The position numbers and the translations under genes were made by a program. Below are positions 55,875 through 64,000 of a stretch of DNA of 64,000 bases, one piece after another (position 1 is the stretch's first letter; each line of letters begins with the position of its first letter). The notes below the pieces were generated by a model. It saw only the letters and a list, made by a program, of their open reading frames with translations, was not told where the DNA came from and searched no databases. Origin of the DNA: Malachius bipustulatus (lineage: Eukaryota > Arthropoda > Insecta > Coleoptera > Melyridae); assembly GCA_910589415.1 (NCBI GenBank), contig OU342633.1, positions 13,554,858 through 13,618,857 on the forward strand, in the 5' to 3' direction.

Positions 55875-56733
55875 CTACCCTCGTCTCCGAATAGCTTTTT
55901 CCACATCATTAACACCTGCATCTGCATCAGTCGGTGACTGTTCCTCGGTCCCAGGAAGATCAATAGCTGTATTTTCAAGTAAAGGGTCATTATTATTCTC
56001 ACCAGATTTTTGACTGCAACAAATGAAAAACATGTGAAGTTACTTTTTCCTATAAATAATACGAAACTTACCACTTACGGGCAGTCCTTTTCTTTGCATG
56101 CTTCAACACTCCGTCTTTGAATATGCTACAATTTTTTTACTTGGTGTGCCTATTGTCTGCAAGGTAAAGAACTTCATAAAATACTTAACCCAATATTCGG
56201 GTTAACAATTGGAAGGCTTTTTTTCCTAGAAGTGCCCCTGGATACACCTGTCCATGAATATTTCATTAAAACTTCCGACTTGAACATGAAATCAACTATT
56301 TTGTAGGCTATTTTTGTGCCTTCTGCGTCTCCTGTACGCCCTCCAATCTTGGATAAAAAATCAATCTACAACAAAATTTTAAGTAAAACTAGCTAACACG
56401 AACATAAATGTTCACTTACTAGCTGGGATCGGAATTCTGCATTGCTTTTCTCGCCAATTCATTTATTTGTTCGCATGAAGCAAGAGGAAATTTAATATTT
56501 TTAAACAAATCATGTTTTTTCTGGTTCTGCTTCTTTGCGCTGATCGCGATGAGTTAATATTCTCAAAATTTGATCTATGCTTATATTAATTTTCAAGTAA
56601 TCATCTTTCGTTCGTTGCTTGATTTCTGATTTAAATGTAGATAGTTCATTTTTGAGCATAATAATTTCGTTCCTCATATCTACGATTTCGGCAGAGACAT
56701 TAATAACTTCTACTGCTGGCGACTCTAGAAAAC
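55875..56733 (-). pseudogene. DUF4806-like gene fragment, spliced
   Basis: Exon 56733-56420 (acceptor AATCTAG|GTTTTC, donor CTA|GTAAGT) has a coiled region (IVDMRNEIIMLKNELSTFKS). After a shift in an A-run it reads KNIKFPLASCEQINELAR. Exon from 56365 (TTGTAG|ATTGAT) reads FLSKIGGRTGDAEGTKIAYK, then MKYSWTGVSRG, the DUF4806 pattern (GG...G, then SWTG). A last exon, 56013-55875 after a 58-base intron, gives an acidic tail. Splice sites are good; two A-run indels break the frame. It may be a retained host paralogue or a transposon-captured gene. Confidence 0.5.
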
Positions 56734-56882
56734 CTAGATTGGAAGCAAAACATGGAATAAAAATCATAAACTAAAATTTATGTTTTCAACCCTTACTTTA
56801 TAGAATCTCTGCATTCTGATTGATGATAAATAAAACACTAATGTTTTAAAAGATTCTACTGATGGTATATTGCTGGATATTA

Positions 56883-56923
56883 ACGTTACACGTGTTTCAC
56901 TACTTTGTAACATCTTCAGACGT
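56883..56923 (-). ncRNA. Hammerhead-ribozyme-like motif HH2
   Basis: Minus strand: helix I ACGU, core CUGAAGA, one unpaired U, helix II GUUAC-AAA-GUAGU (5 bp with two G-U pairs), core GAAA, palindromic ACACGUGU, cleavage triplet GUA, then ACGU closing helix I with four pairs. All core bases are present. It lies about 130 bp downstream of a Penelope-like reading frame on the same strand, as expected for the terminal repeat of such elements. Confidence 0.65.
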
Positions 56924-57056
56924 ATGTAAATAAAATTATTGATATAGTAACATAGCAACAGTATGGTAACCTAAGTGATCATAAAACAAGTAACTAGATT
57001 CAAATGAATTTTTAAGAGAACTAACTAGATCATAATGTAATTTCTTCAGAATCTTC

Positions 57057-57305
57057 TTAGTTGTTGATATCAAGAAGAAAATTAAGTAGTGGAGAACGAT
57101 ATGTGTCTAGCTGTTCATTTATTACTGTGTATTGTGGATTATGTAAATGTCGGTGGATCTCTAGAGATTCAAGAAAATTTAATTTAAAATAATGACCACA
57201 ATGATGAAGTAATTCAATTTTGTTGTTTGCTGTTGAAGTGTGATTGTTTTCTAATTGAAAACAATCACACTCAAGACACTTAAAAGTTCCTTGGGTAGTT
57301 GCCAC
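57057..57305 (-). pseudogene. Probable Penelope-like element C-terminal tail
   Basis: Reads TFKCLECDCFQLENN, then IELLHHCGHYFKLNFLESLE, IHRHLHNPQYTVINEQLDTY, and RSPLLNFL. The LNxLExLEIxxH...LNEQxD...SPLL pattern resembles the end of insect Penelope-like proteins, past the GIY-YIG endonuclease. Assignment is from recall and from the hammerhead-like motif just downstream. It directly follows copy D on the same strand. Confidence 0.45.
57237..57271. repeat. Perfect 15-bp hairpin
   Basis: AGTGTGATTGTTTTC, five-base loop, GAAAACAATCACACT. It lies within the putative Penelope-like frame. Confidence 0.8.
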
Positions 57306-57329
57306 TACGTTCCAACGACCAATTGTGTT

Positions 57330-58745
57330 GCTTGGGATATGCTCGCTGAACTGTAAATTTTCAGAGGAAGCAGCTCAGTTTTTGTTCGTCTTGTACGATC
57401 TGTGACGTTAACAGACTTGTAGTTCAGCTCCTTATACGAAGTTTTGTAAAAAAAAAAAAAAACTGGGTGCTCTTTTTCCACACGAAGACCAGCCTAGGTC
57501 ATTAAATTTGAAATTGTCCCCTTCAGAATTTTTATTAAAATTTAAGGTGGTAAGTTTGGTCAGTTGCTTCAAGTCAACAAAAAGATCGTGGCCCATTTCG
57601 GTGACTTTAAATTGTCTTCCAATCTTTTTGGCAGTTCGAACTAATGTAAAATATTGCTGTGGTAGGTAAATAGGACCTGACTTCAAGGAGAGTTTCACAT
57701 TTTATTCTACGAGTATAAGGGGGTGTGCATTATCCCCTTCATTTTGGGTGTGCCCGGAAACCAAAAATTTATGAGTGATTGATTTAATCTGGTAGTTGGC
57801 AACTGCAAATAGAAAAGCGGTAATTATTTATTTATTTTTCTCCTGACCACAGAAATTATCCGAAAAAAGAGTTACTTCCAAAGCATCAGAAGCTGTCGAT
57901 ACTTATTTTCCAAATATTGTTATTACAATATTCTGGAGCCAATTCTGGACAGGAGACAATTTCAATTGCACCTCTCTTACCTTCACCTTCATGCTACATG
58001 TAACAATGAACGGTTCCTTGCCCTTTTGATTAGAGATCACAGATTGTGAAATTGTAAGTCGCTAATTTGGATTTGTAGTAAAAACAACTACTTAACGTTT
58101 TCCCTCTGTGTAGGTAGAGTCGCTTGCAACTCAAAGCAAGCCACTTGATACAGCTTACTTATTTTTGTTTTGTCATTTTCTTTTGCTTCTCTACTTAATT
58201 TTTTTTCTTCTTGATGACTGATGTATTCCGTCTTCAAAGATTAGTTTTGTTGCTCATTGAGTTTTCATACGAGATACACAATTGACATTGATCTTTCTTC
58301 GGCTTAAAGAAAGCTAGATTAAACTCGTAATTGAAAATTTTTCTGTACATCGTTAAATTAGCAAACGGCTTACCATGGGCTGCACATGAATTTAATTTTG
58401 TGTAATCTCTGTATAACTGGGCAATTGTCTTTCCTCCTTCGATAAATTTTCGTTCACTATGCGCCCTCACATAGTGACTATCAACTGTGGGTATAGATAA
58501 AATATGTTGCCGAACTCCGTTCTTTATATCTTTGGAAATTTCTTTTTTTATCTGCATTCCTCTTTTGTCATTTTGTACAATTCCGTCCTCGTGTTTTGCA
58601 ATGACCTATATTTTGGGGTGATCGTCATCATTGAATTGTGAATAAAATTATTTATTTGTTTATTGATATCTCCCAATGCCCAAAATTTTTCAAATAGAGT
58701 CGATCTATCTTCCTCAGTCAGTGTTCACAACCTGAAGCTCGGCAA
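57330..58745 (-). pseudogene. Unnamed transposase-like family, copy D (most complete)
   Basis: Blocks in order, in shifting frames: LTEEDRSTLFEKFWALGD; an internal gap relative to copy A; IVQNDKRGMQIKKEI; SIPTVDSHYVRAHSERKFIE; FFKPKKDQCQLCISY; YQVACFELQATLPT (Asp of the block is Glu here); YNFTICDL; CYM(stop)HEGEGKRGAIEI; FSDNFCGQ; SITHKFLVSGHTQNEGDNAH; GPIYLPQQYFTLVRTAKK; DLFVDLKQL; FYKTSYKELNYKSVNV. This shows that N-terminal copies (A, B) and C-terminal copies (E, F) are one gene family. Stops, shifts and a deletion make it dead. Its 5' cysteine motif is lost. Confidence 0.8.
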
Positions 58746-58931
58746 TTATGGTACCAACGGCGTAGAATTATCGTACTTGGACCAGAATTATCGTATTTGA
58801 AATAAACAACGCCAACGCTGCTTCTTATTCCCTTGAATGTTTTTGACCTAGCATCGGAGCAACTAAGCCAGTTCAATGAAACAACACTTTTATTTCGAAT
58901 TAATGAAGGAAAATTAATATTATATAATATA
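58746..58931. other. Short spacer
   Basis: The phrase agaattatcgta appears twice (58764, 58788). Nothing else supported. Confidence 0.4.
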
Positions 58932-59928
58932 CAGGGTGCACCATGTATCCTTCTCTATATTGCTATCTCCTGAACGCTAAGAGATACAGGGTCGGTTAAA
59001 TTAGAGAAAAGATGCGCAGTTTTGTGGCCATCTCGAATTCGTCAAAACATGCAAGATATATGTGACCGTTCCTGAAATATCCTGAAAAAACTGAAAAATC
59101 GAGATTTCTTATTTTCCTCATATCTTTTTTATTATTGGAAATTAATAAATAATTTTTTGTAGGCCTACATAAGCCGTTAAGAGCTATCCATCTGACATTT
59201 CAAAAATTTTCAAGGCCTACTAGATCCAAGAGTTTTCACAGTCAACTTTCGTTTTTCTTATGGCCGCCATATTATTTTTTTATGTCGTTCGATATGAAAA
59301 AAATAATGGAAACCAAAAATTAATAAACTTCAAAAAAAATTTTTTAATTTTTATTCTTAATTTTTCAAATAAAAACCTAATAAAAAATCGTCTAAAAACG
59401 TCAACATTTGTAAAATACGCCGAAATAGTGCTTGCCTTATGGTTTTTTAATTTATCTATGAAATTCGGTCTAATTATGTGTCTTTTTTGTAAAGAAAAAA
59501 GAAGAATAAAAAAAATTTTAATTTATTTTTTGAAGTCTAACAATTTTTTGTTTTTGTGATTTTTTTTATACCGAACAACATAAAAAAACACTATGGTGGC
59601 CATAAGAAAAACGAAAGTTGACTGAAAATTATGGGATCTAGTCGGCTTTGAAAATTTTTGAAATTTCAGATGGGTAGCTCTTGACGACTTATGTAAGCCC
59701 ACAAAAAATTATTCATTAATCTCCAATAATAAAGAAGATATGGAAAAAATAAGAAATCTCTATTTTTCAGTTTTTTCAGGATATTTCAGGAACGGTCACA
59801 TATATCTTGTATGTGTCGACGGAATCGAGATGGCCACAAAATTGTGCTCCTTTGGACTTGTTTAACCGACCCTGTATCCGTTAGCGTTCGGAGATAGCAA
59901 TATAGAGAAGGATACATGGTGCACCCTG
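58932..59928. mobile_element. 997-bp foldback element, CAGGGTG ends, TA target
   Basis: Ends CAGGGTGCACCATGTATCC and its inverse, TA on both sides. Arms of roughly 360 bp pair across a roughly 270-bp AT-rich centre. The arm interiors match to the phrase aactttcgtttttcttatgg. Open frames inside are AT-driven and not supported. Confidence 0.85.
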
Positions 59929-60014
59929 TATATATAATATAATAAAATATTGATAATTATGTTGGGATAGCAGCCAATTAAACACGCAGGTTTTCTCTTT
60001 TTTCTTTTTAATCA

Positions 60015-60055
60015 ACCCAAGCTTTCGAGCTTTTCTTTAGCTCTTCGTCAGGGGT
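60015..60055 (-). ncRNA. Hammerhead-ribozyme-like motif HH3a
   Basis: Minus strand: ACCC, CUGACGA, unpaired A, GAGCU-AAAGAAA-AGCUC (5 bp), GAAA, palindromic AGCU with cleavage triplet CUU, then GGGU pairing with ACCC. All core bases are present; helix I is four pairs. Confidence 0.6.
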
Positions 60056-60698
60056 ACTGAAAAGATTAACAATAAATAATTGTAAGTATACATGAAAAAT
60101 TAGGAACTAAAAAATTACACAATACTTACAGAAATTGAGTAAAAATTGAAGATGTTTGTTAATCATTTTCATGGACAAGTGTAGAGGATAAAAACATATA
60201 AATATGAACTAATAAACCAAATAAAAATTAAATAACATAAGAAAGTTAATTCCAAAAAAGGTTTAAAATAATTTAGAAGTTTTTTTACATTTTTTTTTTA
60301 TGAATAATTTTTATTTAAATTTTTGAAAGATGTCAATTTGATCATTTTTGATTTCATTGTAAGGAAGGAAGTAGGTAATTAATTTATTGTTTAAGAAAGT
60401 GAAGTTATTGTAACACACAAATACCTAGATATTTACTGAAAAATAATCGAAAAAATATTTAACAGAGTAAAAATAATTTTTGAAAGACATAAATAATAAA
60501 ACAAATAATTTTCTTATGTTATTTAATTTTTATTTGGTTTATTAGTTCATATTTGTATGTTTTTATCCTCTACACTTGTCCATGAAAATGATTAACAAAC
60601 ATCTTCAATTTTTACTCAATTTCTGTAAGTATTATGTAATTTTTTAGTTCCTAATTTTTCATGTATACTTACAATTATTTATTGTTAATCTTTTCAGT

Positions 60699-60739
60699 AC
60701 CCCTGACGAAGAGCTAAAGAAAAGCTCGAAAGCTTGGGT
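60699..60739 (+). ncRNA. Hammerhead-ribozyme-like motif HH3b
   Basis: The same 41 bases as HH3a, on the plus strand, in the right arm of the foldback. CUGACGA is at 60703-60709, the unpaired A at 60710, GAAA at 60728-60731. Confidence 0.6.
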
Positions 60740-60882
60740 TGATTAAAAAGAAAAAAGAGAAAACCTGCGTGTTTAATTGGCTGCTATCCCAACATAATTA
60801 TCAATATTTTATAATTACCTACAGCCAAAACAAATCTAATATTTTTATATATAATATAATATATACATATAATATAATATAT

Positions 60883-60911
60883 ATCCTTTCATAATATTAT
60901 TATGAAAGGAT
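60883..60911. repeat. Perfect 14-bp palindrome
   Basis: ATCCTTTCATAATA, one base, TATTATGAAAGGAT, following an AT-only run (60845-60880). Confidence 0.8.
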
Positions 60912-60937
60912 AGGACATTGGTGACAAATAAAACTAA

Positions 60938-61723
60938 AGGTGCGTCCTCATCTAACGAACGAACATGAACGCACACAAACAAACAAAAAAAAACAAACAC
61001 AAACGAATACAGTGAGGACGTGAGAACGAGCGCAAACGAACACAAACAAACATCGCAAGCAACGATCCGCGACTTGTCGGTACTTCAAAGGAAAATGCTC
61101 GAGCGTGTTCGATCGCGTTTGAACTTGTTTGTTAAATGTGGACGTTAAGTTAGACGTAATCTTTCTTTAGCTGGTATTGCTTCTCTGAAGTAGGTGTCTT
61201 GTTTGCTTATTTTTGATCCTACTAGTTGGATTAATTTTTCAAAATCCGAAGAAGATAATCTCGTAAAATTTTCAAAATTTCCAGAGTTCTCGCCTCTCAA
61301 ATCGAAAAGTAAATCCGAAGCACTATAGCGAATTCTACTTTTAAAAAGTGAAGTCATCCACCAACGACGTTTTCTTGCTTCCCTTCTTTTTTTCAGCAAT
61401 GAACTCATTTTGAAATAAGTAGCACTTGCTACAACTATAGTGTTATAACGTCGTCTTTGTAAAGAGTTATTGTTGTTCATAGTTATTTCACTTTAATCAA
61501 GCTCTTTGAATTTAAAAAATGAAAACGATGACTTTTTTGGAGAGAGCAGAGCATTTTATACGGAACATAGAAAATTCACCCAAAACTGTATGTGGATGTT
61601 TGAATGTGTTTCTCCATGTTCGTTTCAGACTGTTCAAGTTTGTTTGCGTTCGTTTCTGTTCGTTTAAGTATTTGCCTGTTCGCTGTGTTCATTTGTGCTC
61701 GTTCGTTAGATGAGGACGCACCT
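60938..61723 (-). mobile_element. Deleted PIF/Harbinger transposon, 786 bp, TSD TAA
   Basis: Ends AGGTGCGTCCTCATCTAACG and its inverse. TAA flanks both (60935-60937, 61724-61726), the TWA target of PIF/Harbinger. Internal inverted repeats with gttcgttt/aaacgaac words extend the arms for about 100 bp. It retains only the N-terminal third of a transposase. Confidence 0.88.
61145..61480 (-). pseudogene. Harbinger transposase N-terminus
   Basis: Starts at 61480 and reads KKRREARKRRWWMTSLFKSR, then SDLLFDLRGENSGNFENFTR, SSSDFEKLIQLVGSKI, QDTYFREAIPAKERLRLT. These are the RRWW...F.nF.RM....F..Ll..v...I.k.dT..R..I...eRL..T blocks of HARBI1-like proteins, residues about 40-150 of the family. It stops at the deletion; no DDE residues remain. 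Confidence 0.85.
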
Positions 61724-61909
61724 TAAGATCTTTTTCATTTTATGACAATATATTCTGTAATCTCAGTAAAAAATATAAATAAAGTAATGTAATTTTCTAA
61801 ATAAATAAAATAATTTTCAGGTAAAAAAGGAACAAATAAGTAAGGAACATAAAATTATCTCTTTGATAACATAAACATAAAACTTTAAACCTATCATCAT
61901 AAAGGATAT

Positions 61910-64000
61910 TTAAAACTCATTTGGTATTAAAATGCTATTAAACTCGTCCACATCTGCTTCACCATACAAATCACCAATTTTTTTGTCAGTTGATTCGGAT
62001 GCAGTTTTCTTTTTGTACATTAAAGCTTTATTCATACGACTGTATTCACTCTGCGATGGTTCGTATGTTGTGCAATCAGCGTTTTTATTCTTTTATTATT
62101 TGTTTGGCTAAGAGCACACCATTTACAGTTGAAATCACCATTTTATTACGAGTTTTAGTTTTAAATAAATTTATCTGGCTAAATACAGGTGTCCCGTATC
62201 GTTATGTTCAAATCTTGTGAGCATATAGTAGGCTTATTTCTAAGCCTAAAAAACCCAAAAGTGGTAGGTCTATCTTTATTTGTTACGAAGTTACAGGTCT
62301 AAGAAAATAATGTCCAGTAAATACCAGATTTAACATAAAACTTATTTTAGTGACCAAACCTTTAGTTTATCATGTATTAATTAAAAATGTCCTATTCCTT
62401 GCTGAATACAAGCTTGTGCTCGGAGGCCTATTGCAAAAGTTATAGTTTTCTCGTATTTTTTCGTGTACCTATCTCTTGACCAGCTTGCTGAATACGATCA
62501 AATAATAATTTCTCTCTGGTATTTAGTTACAAACACCAATATGCTTGTGCTCCGAAATATGCTGGTGCCCCATCCATTTGAATCCTAATGCCATTTCGTA
62601 TGAGCAGGGGAACCTCTACTAATGTTTATTTCGGTGACGTTTACTCATGTCGTTACCATAACAATAAATTATTAGCCTAAACCACAACACATGTCGTTGT
62701 GTGGCTTACAAAGTTGAATCTTGTTATTTACTAGTCATAATTTTCTTAGACCTGTAACTTCGTAACGGGTAAAGATAGACCTGTTACTCTTGGTTTTTTT
62801 GGGCTCAAAATTAATCCTACTATATGCTCAAAAATTTTGAACATAACGATACGGGACAGCCTGTATACGTTCACTGTCGGCATTCGAATGCGGAAGTGAA
62901 ATTACATTTAGTACAAATTTTGATAGATTTTTAAAATTCATTCCCTGGTTGCCTTCTTCGCAAACCATCAAGTTTGCCCAAAAATGATCAATCGGATCTT
63001 TAACGTCAATCTCCTCCGGAATCTCAAAAGATGGTAATTGCGCCACTCATCATCGATTATTTGATACACATTTCGTGCTAAATCTTCGCAGCTTCTTGGT
63101 AACTTCTTGCATGCATTACTAGCACAGAGACGCAACGAATGGCAGAGACACTTGAAAATGTAGATACCAGGACACTTCTCGATGAATCTTGAAGCTACAG
63201 AATTATTTGTTCCCATCATTGTACTCGCTCCATCAGACGCAAATCCGATTATGTTCTCAAACGGGATCTCATATTCTTCAAACGATTTTGTCAATAGTCC
63301 CAACAAATGTTCCGCCGTAGCACCCTCGACATCTGAATTTTTCTCGAAAACTTGGCAAAGATCCCAAAACTTGCTAACTACTCGGCCTTCTTCAGCATCG
63401 AAAAACCTGTTTAAAAAATGCATTATTTTAAAGGTGTAAAAGATACGATAGACAAAAGACAATTATATCATCCATAAAAACTAAAAAAAAATCTTTACCT
63501 TACAATGACACACATCGTTTGAATACTCCCAATATCAGTAGATTCGTCTATCAAAACGCTGAACAGACTGGTCTTCAATTTAATTTGTAACTGTTCTTGT
63601 TCAGCTGCCGCGATTACATTTTTTATTACAGCAGTTCCTTTTGTTGATTTTAATTGCATATTTTTGATGATGTTGGAGTCAGGAACAGCACTTTTTAAAA
63701 GTGTTGTCAGGTGAGTCAAAGTGACGAAAGAGATATTATGTTCGGCCACAAAACCACACAACTTTACTTCGAGAGCTTGAGTGCGTTGGCTTTCCTGCTG
63801 ATTTCGTCACTTTTTTTTGAAATTTGGAAATGGTTGGCTGAGCTTCTAGAGGCTTGCGACGATTTATGTGAGCTTTCGAGGCCAAGTGGTTTTTAATCAC
63901 AGTCAGCTCCGCATTTATTATAACGTTGCACGTACGATACTTAGCTTTGTGCTGATGATCAGGCACGTTCTAAGCCATTGTTTATAGTCGTCGTGTTTAA
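61910..64000 (-). pseudogene. hAT transposon gene hAT-2, 5' end off-window
   Basis: N-terminal finger KYRTCNVIINAELTVIKNHL, then SFVTLTHLTTLLKSAVPDSN and FSVLIDESTDIGSIQTMCVI (first catalytic Asp). A 92-base intron (63498-63407, GTAAAG...CAG) follows. Then FDAEEGRVVSKFWDL, IIGFASDGASTMMGTNNSVA, CLCHSLRLCASNACKKLP. A large deletion leads to DHFWANLMV and the dimerisation block LSKFVLNVISLPHSNADSER. There a MITE intervenes; beyond it KTKTRNKMVISTVNGVLLAK follows and the frame ends at 61910. ZMYM/KIAA-like hAT. Non-functional. Confidence 0.85.
62186..62863. mobile_element. 678-bp MITE in hAT-2, TA target
   Basis: Left CAGGTGTCCCGTATCGTTAT and right, inverted, CAGGCTGTCCCGTATCGTTA continue for about 45 bp. 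TA is on both sides. Ignoring it and one TA restores the hAT dimerisation frame at SERIFS, so the boundaries are firm. No coding. Confidence 0.9.

Larger units (their letters stand above)
59942..60812. mobile_element. 871-bp foldback with two opposed hammerhead-like motifs
   Basis: Two 302-bp arms (59942-60243 and 60511-60812) are near-perfect complements around a 267-bp centre. Each arm carries the same hammerhead-like sequence near its outer end, on opposite strands. No TSD found and no coding. It could be two head-to-head Penelope-like terminal repeats; such inverted arrangements are known for that group. Confidence 0.8.

Noticed and set aside
59260..59559. 99-codon frame in the centre of the 997-bp foldback
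   Set aside because: Phe/Asn/Lys/Ile-rich composition typical of AT-rich DNA; no domain.
1..64000. CRISPR arrays, bacterial operons, rRNA or tRNA genes
   Set aside because: No regularly spaced direct repeats with unique spacers, no cloverleaf or rRNA signatures; the element content is eukaryotic.

Overview
The window looks like nuclear DNA of an insect or close arthropod. It is AT-rich and has GT-AG introns and TATA-box LTR promoters, with no operons or Shine-Dalgarno spacing. Its repeats are the usual arthropod mix: Ty3/gypsy and BEL/Pao LTR elements, R1-like and CR1/Jockey-like LINEs, Penelope-like tails, hAT, P, PIF/Harbinger and pogo transposons, and foldback MITEs. I find no convincing host single-copy gene, rRNA, tRNA or CRISPR array. 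Nearly all coding sequence is transposon-derived and most of it is broken.

Layout. 1-5.2 kb: a minus-strand gypsy element (G1) with its 5' LTR, inserted in a LINE reverse-transcriptase relic. 5.5-7.9 kb: scraps, including a Harbinger transposase tail. 8.0-9.2 kb: copy A of an unnamed transposase-like family. 9.3-13.8 kb: a very young gag-only LTR retrotransposon with 1,374-bp LTRs. 14.9-15.8 kb: copy B. 16.4-18.7 kb: a pogo-type element holding a 593-bp palindromic MITE. 19.1-24.0 kb: coding minisatellites, then a second gypsy (G2). 24.6-25.2 kb: a THAP finger and a MULE-like MITE. 25.6-29.0 kb: an R1-like LINE with a solo LTR in ORF1. 29.6-32.6 kb: two CR1/Jockey-like LINE pieces in opposite orientations. 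33-39.2 kb: gypsy pieces and a hAT. 39.8-42.9 kb: copies E and C, the latter in an element with TIRs. 43.8-44.4 kb: a P-element relic. 46.1-50.0 kb: a BEL/Pao relic split by a hAT. 50-51.9 kb: copies F and G and a gypsy integrase. 52.1-54.4 kb: a decayed gypsy and a hAT-type MITE. 54.9-58.7 kb: SAM-family and DUF4806 relics, a Penelope-like tail with a hammerhead motif, and copy D. 58.9-61.7 kb: two large foldbacks and a deleted Harbinger. 61.9-64 kb: another hAT with a MITE in its dimerisation domain.

The two strongest leads are as follows. (1) Seven independent relics (A-G) belong to one family that I cannot assign to a named transposase superfamily. Its ordered blocks are a C..C..KC motif, an IP...SHY block, PKKDxCxxC, a CFDLQ..LP block, SDNxxGQ, GHTxxExDxxH and a C-terminal YKTSY. 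One copy sits between 32-bp terminal inverted repeats flanked by AATT. (2) Hammerhead-ribozyme-like motifs occur at three loci, four motifs in all. Every one carries a single unpaired nucleotide (or mismatch) between CUGANGA and helix II.

Nested insertions give a relative chronology: gypsy into LINE, solo LTR into R1, hAT into BEL/Pao, MITE into hAT, MITE into pogo, and MITE within a TIR element within gypsy gag.
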